From Pseudomonadota bacterium (lineage in GTDB: Bacteria; Pseudomonadota; Gammaproteobacteria; Steroidobacterales; Steroidobacteraceae): a stretch of DNA of 5,657 nt. The position numbers and the translations under genes were made by a program. Where the stretch lies: the NCBI GenBank assembly GCA_021780395.1, contig JAJXYU010000297.1, positions 1-5,657 on the forward strand. Reading direction: 5' to 3'. How positions within the stretch are numbered: position 1 is the stretch's first letter; the number at the start of each line of letters is the position of its first letter. Shown here piece by piece: positions 1 through 5,313 of this stretch. The notes below the pieces were generated by a model. That model worked only from the letters and a program-made list of their open reading frames with translations. It had not been told where the DNA came from and did not search any database.

Positions 1-879
1 GCCCTGCGCATCGCTCGCCACCAGCTGCCAGCCGCTCGGGCGCCAGTGCGCCGCGCGCTCGACCGGGGTCACGAGCGGCCAGCCCGGCAAAACCTTCGCA
101 TACGCATGCCGCATGTCGATCGGCTGGACGTCGCCCTTCATCGTCACGAAGTAGCGGACCCCGTGGATCATCGTGGACGCGGTGAACAGCGGGTTGTGTC
201 CGAGGTGATTGAACGGCTTCGACTCCGCGTGGCCGAGCACGTGTCCGGCGGCATCGAGCTTCACCGAGAAGACCGTGCCGCTCGCGCACAGCGTCGAGAA
301 TCCGAGACGACCCGACGGGAAGATCAGCGCGCAGCCCGGGATGTCGACGTCGCCGAGCACCTTGCGATGCACGAGATCCACGACCGTGACCGAGGCCGCC
401 GGCGTGAAGTCGAAGACGAGTCCCAGACGTTCGTGATCGGTGAACTCGAACATCCCCTGCTGCGCGGTGATCAAGGCCCGCTTCGCGCCCGGCAGCACGA
501 TCTCGCCGATCGGGTCGAGCGTGCGCTTGTCGTAGACGGTGATGTAGTCGGTGCGGGTGCCCCGCGTGTACCGCGACCAGACCGTGTCGGCCGTGTAGAA
601 CTCGGGACGGTCCTTCGGGATCAGCATCGTCGTCGAATCGCGCGCCTGCACCTCGCCGATCACGCGACGGGAGTCGTCGCCGACGTCGCGGATCTCGATC
701 CGCTCCGAGGCGTAATCCAGGAACGCCCAACGGGTCGGGTATTTCGCCGGCAGCGTCAACACCACGCCGGTCTTGTCGCGCGGCAAGGGGTGCGGAAATC
801 GTTGCGACGCGAAAGACGGCGCCCATGCGAGGACACCGAGAATCACCGATAAAGCCATCCGACGACCGTTGGCGCTCAT
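1..879 (-). CDS. Amine dehydrogenase heavy-chain family protein (MauB/AauB-like), C-terminus cut off by window edge
   Basis: Reading the minus strand from ATG at 879 gives 293 uninterrupted residues to base 1. The known family is the large beta-propeller subunit of periplasmic quinoprotein amine dehydrogenases, which oxidise primary amines to aldehyde and ammonia together with a small TTQ-bearing subunit. Visible features are a signal peptide (RR at 6-7, hydrophobic stretch 8-21, likely cleavage after SFA at 24) and propeller-like repeats such as YITVYDKRTLDPIGEI (112-127). The segment DIPGCALIFPS (179-189) is followed by Cys198, matching the conserved disulfide pair of the methylamine dehydrogenase heavy chain. 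WRPSGWQ (279-285) matches that family's WRPGGWQ. About 100 C-terminal residues are missing, judged from relatives. The start is supported by a G-run (892-897) 12 bases upstream; Met8 is an alternative. The small subunit and maturation genes are not visible, so the enzyme activity and the substrate (methylamine, aromatic amine or other) are unproven. It is divergent from the methyltransferase. Confidence 0.85.
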   Translation of the reverse strand, partial: MSANGRRMALSVILGVLAWAPSFASQRFPHPLPRDKTGVVLTLPAKYPTRWAFLDYASERIEIRDVGDDSRRVIGEVQARDSTTMLIPKDRPEFYTADTVWSRYTRGTRTDYITVYDKRTLDPIGEIVLPGAKRALITAQQGMFEFTDHERLGLVFDFTPAASVTVVDLVHRKVLGDVDIPGCALIFPSGRLGFSTLCASGTVFSVKLDAAGHVLGHAESKPFNHLGHNPLFTASTMIHGVRYFVTMKGDVQPIDMRHAYAKVLPGWPLVTPVERAAHWRPSGWQLVASDAQG

Positions 880-1192
880 GGAAGAATCGTTCCCCCCTGG
901 AAGGTCTCTCGCGTTCCGCGCCATCGGCCGGCGCGGTGTCCCCGCCGTTTCGCTGAAGCATAGCGGCTCCGGCCCATTCGTGGTACCAGGAGGTGAGCGG
1001 GGGCGAAAACCCGAGCATTTCCGGCGCTGGTGCGGTAACTTGGCCCGGCCACGCGTGCCGGTGCAGGAACCCCCCGACCCGGCATCGCCGCGCCTCGACC
1101 CGCGGACGGACGCCGCTGGCGGCCCTGCAACGGCCCCACGGTGAGACTCGCGGACGTCTCCAGCCCTACGGGCTTCGATCCGGAGGTCCTGA
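880..1192. other. Divergent intergenic region, no gene recognised
   Basis: These 313 bases separate two divergent genes and must hold the start signals for both. I see no convincing coding sequence. Short frames crossing it lack a spaced ribosome binding site and resemble nothing I know. Visible elements are a weak -10-like TATGCT on the minus strand (957-962) without a good -35, a palindrome TGGTACCA (981-988) overlapping an AGGAGG (988-993) that has no start codon at usable distance, a GC-rich inverted repeat CCGGC/GCCGG (1045-1049/1057-1061), and two adjacent hairpins just before the methyltransferase start (separate entry). I recognise no riboswitch or small RNA family. Confidence 0.6.
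1143..1174 (+). promoter_or_regulatory. Two adjacent short hairpins in the methyltransferase leader
   Basis: GAGAC (1143-1147) pairs with GTCTC (1156-1160) across an 8-base loop. One base later AGCCC (1162-1166) pairs with GGGCT (1170-1174) across the loop TAC. Both stems are perfect 5-mers. They end 7 bases before the GGAGG ribosome binding site of the downstream gene, so they could shape the leader RNA. There is no T-run, so they are not typical intrinsic terminators. Short perfect stems are common in GC-rich DNA, and function is inference. Confidence 0.3.
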
Positions 1193-1783
1193 ATGGCCCT
1201 GAACAAGACGGTTGATTTCTGGCGGGCCTGGATCCGAGCGCCGCGGCGCGTCGGCGCGGTCGCCCCATCGGGCCGGGCACTGACGAGACTGATGGTGGCC
1301 GCCGTCGACCACCGCCACGGACCGGTGATCGAACTTGGTCCCGGGACCGGCGTATTCACCCGCGCGCTCGTCGCGAGCGGACTGCCACCAGAGCGACTCG
1401 CCCTGGTCGAAGTGGACCCGATCCTCGCGCGCGCGCTGCGACGCGATTATCCGGCCGCCCGGGTCGTGCGCATGGACGCCGCGCGTCTCGGCGACACCAG
1501 TCCCTTGTTCGGGACCGAACTGGCGGGCGCGGTGGTCAGCGGGCTGCCATTGCGGTCGCTCCCGGCGAAGACCGTCGCGCGCTTGATCGAAGGCGTGTTC
1601 GAACGCCAGCTCGATCCGCGGGGCGCGTTCTTCCAGTTCACCTACGGACCCGGCTGCCCGCTGCCCGGCGCGCTGCTCGAGCGGCTCGGCCTCGAGGCCA
1701 CCCGCATCGGCAGCGCCCTGTTCAACCTGCCGCCGGCGACGGTCTACCGGATCAATCGCGCGAAGTCCGGCGAGTACCGCTAG
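1193..1783 (+). CDS. PmtA-like SAM-dependent phospholipid N-methyltransferase
   Basis: This 196-residue protein is the usual size for the bacterial PmtA-type family, whose studied members methylate phosphatidylethanolamine toward phosphatidylcholine at the inner membrane surface. Visible are the family-like N-terminus FWRAWIRAPRRVGAVAPSG (9-27), SAM motif I ELGPGTG (47-53), the acidic motif II LALVEVD (69-75), motif III VVRMDA (91-96), the motif IV equivalent VVSGLPLRSLP (114-124), and the C-terminal signatures FQFTYGP (147-153) and NLPPATVYR near the end. SGLPL rather than NLPY argues against a KsgA-type rRNA dimethylase, with which such proteins are often confused in annotation. The ATG start has GGAGG at 1182-1186 with a 6-base spacer, a strong site. 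The next gene on the same strand begins 106 bases after the stop and may be a separate transcript. The lipid substrate and number of methyl transfers cannot be read from sequence; some family members may act on other substrates. Confidence 0.85.
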   Translation: MALNKTVDFWRAWIRAPRRVGAVAPSGRALTRLMVAAVDHRHGPVIELGPGTGVFTRALVASGLPPERLALVEVDPILARALRRDYPAARVVRMDAARLGDTSPLFGTELAGAVVSGLPLRSLPAKTVARLIEGVFERQLDPRGAFFQFTYGPGCPLPGALLERLGLEATRIGSALFNLPPATVYRINRAKSGEYR

Positions 1784-1810
1784 CTCAAGCGGAACCGCGG
1801 CGCAAGTCCG

Positions 1811-1816
1811 TACAAT
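1811..1816 (+). promoter_or_regulatory. Candidate -10 element (TACAAT) ahead of the efflux operon
   Basis: TACAAT differs from the sigma-70 -10 consensus at one base and lies in the 106-base gap between the methyltransferase and the efflux channel gene. No good -35 stands 16-18 bases upstream (that stretch reads roughly AAGCGGAA), so it would need an activator or be weak. Transcription would begin near 1823, giving a leader of about 65 bases. If it is real, the efflux genes form their own transcription unit. Confidence 0.3.
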
Positions 1817-1822
1817 CGCGGA

Positions 1823-1844
1823 GCCCGGCGGTGTTGCCCGGCGG
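1823..1844 (+). repeat. 9-bp direct repeat GCCCGGCGG, 13-bp period
   Basis: GCCCGGCGG occurs at 1823-1831 and again at 1836-1844, separated by TGTT. The pair sits just downstream of the TACAAT element and before the channel gene, where a repressor or activator site would be plausible. Chance is a real alternative, since the repeat unit is pure G/C in a GC-rich genome. Confidence 0.45.
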
Positions 1845-1855
1845 CGCGCAATATG

Positions 1856-1877
1856 GGAGCGTGTGACCATTCGCTCC
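1856..1877 (+). promoter_or_regulatory. Inverted repeat GGAGCG-N10-CGCTCC upstream of the channel gene
   Basis: A perfect 6-bp inverted repeat spans 1856-1861 and 1872-1877 with a 10-base centre, ending 12 bases before the TTG start. It could be an operator half-site pair, or an RNA hairpin close to the weakly marked translation start. Pumps of this type are often controlled by TetR-family repressors, but no regulator gene is in the window. Function is inference only. Confidence 0.35.
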
Positions 1878-1889
1878 GGACACCCCTGA

Positions 1890-3353
1890 TTGACTCCGCC
1901 TTTGCGCATCATCGGAACCGCCGTCGTCGCCGGTTGGATTGCCGGTTGCGCGACCGTGGGACCCTCGTTCAGATCACCGGCCGCACCGGCCGCGCACGAG
2001 TACACCCGCACGGCCCTGCCGGCGTCGACCGCCAGGGCGCCGGGCGCGCTCGGCGGCGCGCAGACGTTCGTCACCGTGCCCGGCGTCGAGCGCGATTGGT
2101 GGCGCGCGTTCGGATCCGCGAAACTGGATCGGCTGATCGCGCGCGCCGAGCGGGACAGCCCGACGCTCGCCGCGGCCATGGCGACCTTGCGCGAAGCGCG
2201 GCAGCTATACGCTGCCCAGGCGGGCTCGACGCTCTACCCGTCCGTCGACACGAAGCTCGGTGTGACCCGTGAGGAGATCAACGGCGCGAGCATGGGCCAG
2301 CCGCGCATCCCCCAGTCCACGTTCACGCTCTACAACGCCGCGATCGGGGTGAGCTACGATTTCGACCTGTTCGGCGGCAACCGCCGCGCGCTCGAAGCGC
2401 TCGCGGCGCAGGCCGACTATCAAGCCTGCCTGCTCGCCGGCGCTCGACTGACGCTCGCGGCGAACGTCGCGACGACGGCGTTCGTCGAGGCGCAGCTGGC
2501 GGCGCAGATCGACGCGACGCGCGCGATCCTCGCGGCCGAGCGCCGCCAACTCGAGATCGCGCGCCGGGGCGAGCGCCTCGGGACCGCCTCGCGGGCGGAC
2601 GTGCTCGCGTTGCAGACCGAGGTCGACCAGACCCGTGCCGGTCTGCCACCGTTGCGCAACCGGCTCGAACAATCGGCTCACCTGCTCGCGGTGCTCGCCG
2701 GGCATGCGCCCGGCACCGAGGACATCCCGGTCTTCGTGATGACCGACTTCACGCTGCCCGCGCGCTTGCCGCTCGTGGTGCCGAGCGAGGTGGTGCGCGT
2801 GCGCCCGGACGTGCAGGCGGCGACCGCGCTGCTGCACGCCGCGACCGCGCAATATGGGGTCGCGGTGTCGAACCTGTATCCACACATCAACCTCTCGGCG
2901 AGCCTCGGCACCGCCGCGCTGACGTCCGGCGCGCTGTTCGGGCCCGGATCGGCGATCTGGAGTCTCGCCGGCGGTCTCGCGCAGCCGCTGTTCAACGCAG
3001 GCCTCAAGGCCGGCGCGCGCGCGGCCCAGGCGAGCATGCAGGCGGTGGGCGCGAGTTACCGGCAGACCGTGCTGCAGGCGCTGCGCGAGGTCGCCGACGC
3101 GCTGCGCCAGGTCGACAACGACGCGCGCGTGCTGCGCCGCGAAGCCGCCGCGGTCGACTCGGCGCGGCAGACGCTCGTGCTGGTGCGCCGGCAGTACGCG
3201 ATCGGCGCGGCGAGCTACCTGCAATGGCTCGACGCCGATCGACAGCTGCAGCAGATCCGCCTGAACTTGATCGCCGCGCGCGCGGCGAAACTCGCCGACA
3301 GCGCGGCGCTCTACCAGGCGATGGGCGGCGGCGTGCTCCCGGGCAGCCGCTGA
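1890..3353 (+). CDS. Outer membrane efflux lipoprotein, NodT/OprM family
   Basis: This 487-residue protein is the outer membrane channel of a tripartite efflux pump; family members are trimeric beta-barrel/alpha-helical tunnels anchored by a lipidated cysteine. Visible are a lipoprotein signal with lipobox IAGC (Cys20) followed by the family-typical ATVGPSF, a first efflux repeat beginning WWRAFGSAKLD (70-80), the hallmark SYDFDLFGGNRR (155-166), then the second repeat with RPDVQAA (305-311), GVAVSNLYPHINLSASLG (323-340) and the PLFNAGLKAG segment (366-375). Length is normal for the family and the frame is intact. The start must be TTG: the in-frame codon before it is TGA (1887-1889), and no ATG or GTG occurs before the lipobox. 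TTG at 1902 is the only alternative, and neither has a clear ribosome binding site. The gene precedes the membrane fusion protein by 29 bases, so it very likely serves that pump. Exported substrates cannot be predicted. Confidence 0.93.
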   Translation: MTPPLRIIGTAVVAGWIAGCATVGPSFRSPAAPAAHEYTRTALPASTARAPGALGGAQTFVTVPGVERDWWRAFGSAKLDRLIARAERDSPTLAAAMATLREARQLYAAQAGSTLYPSVDTKLGVTREEINGASMGQPRIPQSTFTLYNAAIGVSYDFDLFGGNRRALEALAAQADYQACLLAGARLTLAANVATTAFVEAQLAAQIDATRAILAAERRQLEIARRGERLGTASRADVLALQTEVDQTRAGLPPLRNRLEQSAHLLAVLAGHAPGTEDIPVFVMTDFTLPARLPLVVPSEVVRVRPDVQAATALLHAATAQYGVAVSNLYPHINLSASLGTAALTSGALFGPGSAIWSLAGGLAQPLFNAGLKAGARAAQASMQAVGASYRQTVLQALREVADALRQVDNDARVLRREAAAVDSARQTLVLVRRQYAIGAASYLQWLDADRQLQQIRLNLIAARAAKLADSAALYQAMGGGVLPGSR

Positions 3354-3382
3354 ACGGACGGAGCATCGGGAGACTAAGGATC

Positions 3383-4378
3383 ATGGGTTCACGTCGTCGC
3401 ACGGTCGTGTTGGCAGTCGCCGCGGTGCTCGTTCTGGCGGCCGTCGCCTGGTTCTGGCCGCCGGCGCATCGACTCCTGTTCGGACCGGGAGCGCCCGCCG
3501 ATCGGCTGCTGGTGTCGGGCAACATCGAGGCCCACGAGAGCGTCCTCAGCTTCAGCGACGTCCAGGGACAGATCACCGCGCTGCCGTTCGACGAAGGCAA
3601 GGTGGTCGCCGCCGGCACCGTGCTCGCACGCCTCGACGCGGCGGTCTACCGCAAGCAGTTTCAGATCGACACCGCGGCGCTCGCGGTCGCCGAGCGCCAG
3701 GTCGACGTCGCGCACGGCAACCTCGCGGCGGCGCGCAGCGCCGTCACGAGCGCGGCCCTGGATCTCGCCGAGAAGCGGCGCGATCTCGCCCGCACCGCCG
3801 GCCAGTTCGCGATCGGCTCGGCCTCGCGGCAGGCTTACGATCTCGCCCGCACCGCGGCCGGCCAGTCGGCCGCGGCGCTCGCGCACGATCGGGCGCTGCA
3901 GGCGGTCGCACGGAATGACGTCGCGCTCGCCGCCGCGAACGTCGTGGCGGCCCGCGCGAAAGTCGCGCTCGCCCGGGTGACGCTCGGCTATACGGTGCTG
4001 CGGGCGCCGTTCAGCGGCGTGCTCGCGGTCCGGGAAGCCGAACTCGGCGAGCTCGCCGGGCCGGGCGTCGCGATCTTCACGCTCGACGATCTCGATCACG
4101 TGTGGCTGCGTGCGTACGTGAACGAGCCCGACCTCGGCAAGATCCGGCTCGGCGAGCCGGCCGAGATCACGACCGATGCCTACCCGGGCCGGCGCTTCCC
4201 CGGCCACATCGTGTTCATCTCGTCGCAGGCCGAGTTCACGCCGAAGACGGTGCAGACGCACGCGCAGCGGATCACGCTCGTCTACCGCGTCCGCATCGAC
4301 GTCGACAATCCGGACCACGCACTCCTGCCCGGCATGCCGGCCGACGCGCGCATTGCGCTGCTGCCCGCCCCCCGATGA
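3383..4378 (+). CDS. HlyD-family membrane fusion protein, YbhG-like
   Basis: This 331-residue periplasmic adaptor bridges an inner membrane ABC-2 transporter and the outer membrane channel. Visible are one N-terminal membrane segment (about 7-25), the first lipoyl half (about 44-84, with VSGNIEAHE and LPFDEGKVV), a long alanine-rich alpha-helical hairpin (about 88-200), the second lipoyl half (LRAPFSGVLAVRE, 206-218), and a beta-barrel region. EFTPKTVQT (284-292) and the LVYRVRI and LLPGMPA segments closely resemble E. coli YbhG as I recall it. The ATG at 3383 is chosen because the membrane segment follows directly. It is preceded by GGGAG (3368-3372, 10-base spacer) and TAAGGA (3375-3380, only 2 bases away). 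The open frame continues upstream to 3224, but that part lies inside the channel gene and looks non-coding. The stop overlaps the next start as ATGA. The hairpin carries an internal repeat (separate entry). Confidence 0.95.
   Translation: MGSRRRTVVLAVAAVLVLAAVAWFWPPAHRLLFGPGAPADRLLVSGNIEAHESVLSFSDVQGQITALPFDEGKVVAAGTVLARLDAAVYRKQFQIDTAALAVAERQVDVAHGNLAAARSAVTSAALDLAEKRRDLARTAGQFAIGSASRQAYDLARTAAGQSAAALAHDRALQAVARNDVALAAANVVAARAKVALARVTLGYTVLRAPFSGVLAVREAELGELAGPGVAIFTLDDLDHVWLRAYVNEPDLGKIRLGEPAEITTDAYPGRRFPGHIVFISSQAEFTPKTVQTHAQRITLVYRVRIDVDNPDHALLPGMPADARIALLPAPR
3781..3866 (+). repeat. In-frame internal repeat in the adaptor's helical hairpin
   Basis: An identical 18-base block lies at 3781-3798 and 3838-3855 (57-base offset), each followed by CGGCCAGT (3799-3806 and 3859-3866, 60-base offset because of a 3-base insertion). 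The protein shows DLARTAGQ (134-141) and DLARTAAGQ (153-161), with a related DLAEK at 127. The two copies flank the likely hairpin tip (FAIGSASRQAY). It may be a small duplication, or convergence in a compositionally simple coiled coil. Confidence 0.6.
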
Positions 4379-5313
4379 ACGCAGGCGCGGCGCCGACCAT
4401 CCGGGTGAACGGGCTCAGCAAGCGCTTCGGCGTGGTGCACGCGGTGCGCGGCGTCGACTTCGAGGTCATGGCCGGCGAGATCTTCGGTCTGGTCGGTCCG
4501 GACGGCGCCGGCAAGACGACGACGATGCGGATGCTCGCCGGGGTGCTGCGCCCCGATGCGGGCACGCTGTCGATCGACGGCATCGACGTGGCCCGCGACC
4601 CGGAGAGTGCGAAGCGGCACCTGAGCTACATGCCGCAGCGCTTCGGGCTGTACGAGGACCTGACCGTCGGCGAGAACGTGTTCTTCTACGCCGAGCTGTT
4701 CGCGGTGCCTCGACGGGAGCGCGTCGCCCGCAGCGCCGAGCTGCTGCACGCCGCGGGCCTCGAGGGATTCGAGCGGCGTCTCGCCGGGCAGCTCTCCGGC
4801 GGCATGAAGCAGAAGCTCGGGCTGGTCTGCGCGCTGATCCACACGCCGCGCGTGCTGCTGCTCGATGAACCGACGACCGGCGTCGACCCGGTGTCGCGAC
4901 GCGACTTCTGGGCGATCCTCTACCAGCTGCGCGAGAGCGGCGTGTCGATCGTGATGGCGACCGCCTACATGGACGAAGCCGAGCGCTGCTCGCGGCTCGC
5001 GCTGTTCAATGCCGGTGAAGTGCATCATTGCGACACGCCGGCGCGATTGAAGGCCGCGATGCCCGGGGCCTTGCTTGCCGTGCATGCCGCGCAGCCGCGC
5101 GCGGTGCGTGCGGCGCTCGCCGGAATGCCCGGGGTGCTCGGCGCGCTGCTGATGGGCGACCGGGTTCACGTCCGCGTCGACGACGCCGCACGACGCACCC
5201 CGGAGCTCGATGCCGCGCTGCGCGCCGCCGGCATCGCCGACGCCCGCATCGAACCGGTGGTTCCCGGCATCGAAGACGTGTTCGTCGCACTGCTCGGGAC
5301 ACCCCCGGGATGA
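4375..5313 (+). CDS. ABC transporter ATPase 1, equivalent to the N-terminal half of YbhF
   Basis: This 312-residue cytoplasmic ATPase is expected to power ABC-2 export. Motifs in order are Walker A GPDGAGKT (41-48), Q-loop YMPQRFGLYEDLTV (85-98, Gln88), signature LSGGMKQK (140-147), Walker B VLLLDEP with catalytic Glu165, and D-loop GVDP (169-172). The H-loop reads ATAYMDEAE, so Ala197 stands where the switch histidine is expected. From memory, the first domain of E. coli YbhF also lacks it (STSYLDEAE), so this appears to be a subfamily trait. GPDGAGKT with Asp in place of the usual Asn is shared with YbhF domain 1. About 85 C-terminal residues form an accessory domain ending IEDVFVALLG, as in YbhF. 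The ATG overlaps the adaptor's stop (ATGA) and lacks its own ribosome binding site, suggesting translational coupling. An in-frame extension to 4102 overlaps the adaptor and is rejected. Confidence 0.96.
   Translation: MNAGAAPTIRVNGLSKRFGVVHAVRGVDFEVMAGEIFGLVGPDGAGKTTTMRMLAGVLRPDAGTLSIDGIDVARDPESAKRHLSYMPQRFGLYEDLTVGENVFFYAELFAVPRRERVARSAELLHAAGLEGFERRLAGQLSGGMKQKLGLVCALIHTPRVLLLDEPTTGVDPVSRRDFWAILYQLRESGVSIVMATAYMDEAERCSRLALFNAGEVHHCDTPARLKAAMPGALLAVHAAQPRAVRAALAGMPGVLGALLMGDRVHVRVDDAARRTPELDAALRAAGIADARIEPVVPGIEDVFVALLGTPPG

Noticed and set aside
46..852. Long plus-strand open frame opposite the amine dehydrogenase gene
   Set aside because: It is rich in Arg/His/Asp/Val low-complexity sequence, matches no family I know, and lies antisense to a minus-strand gene with a signal peptide and clear family motifs. 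It is a GC-driven shadow.
773..1144. Plus-strand open frame spanning the amine dehydrogenase start and the intergenic region
   Set aside because: It overlaps the signal-peptide end of the minus-strand gene, has no ribosome binding site I can see, and resembles no known protein.
993..1202. Small GTG-started open frame in the divergent intergenic region
   Set aside because: The AGGAGG abuts and overlaps the GTG (no spacer), the peptide is Arg/Pro-rich without recognisable features, and it runs into the methyltransferase start.
1193..1783. Annotation as KsgA-type rRNA adenine dimethyltransferase
   Set aside because: The motif IV region reads SGLPL instead of NLPY, and the FQFTYGP and NLPPATVYR segments and the short length fit the PmtA-like family.
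1784..1889. Intrinsic terminator after the methyltransferase
   Set aside because: No GC-rich hairpin followed by a T-run was found, so read-through into the efflux genes remains possible.
1166..2179. 337-codon minus-strand open frame across the methyltransferase and the start of the channel gene
   Set aside because: It overlaps two well-supported plus-strand genes, has an Arg/Ala/Pro-rich composition, and shows no recognisable domain.
1853..2272. ATG-started open frame overlapping the channel gene start
   Set aside because: It is in a different frame from the lipobox and NodT motifs and Arg-rich with no domain. It is kept only as a possible sign of an indel near 1883-1886.
2205..3224. 339-codon minus-strand open frame inside the channel gene
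   Set aside because: It is antisense to strong NodT-family motifs and Arg/His-rich with no domain signal, so it is a codon-bias shadow.
3224..3382. N-terminal extension of the adaptor protein
   Set aside because: It lies almost wholly within the channel gene and is Arg-rich. The ATG at 3383 is followed directly by the expected membrane segment.
3389..4318. 309-codon minus-strand open frame inside the adaptor gene
   Set aside because: It is fully antisense to the HlyD-family gene, and its composition is that of a shadow frame.
4102..4374. N-terminal extension of ATPase 1
   Set aside because: It overlaps adaptor coding sequence and has non-protein-like composition. The ATG at 4375 gives the normal start of an ATPase domain.
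4282..5169. 295-codon minus-strand open frame inside ATPase 1
   Set aside because: It is antisense to intact Walker and signature motifs and has no family resemblance.
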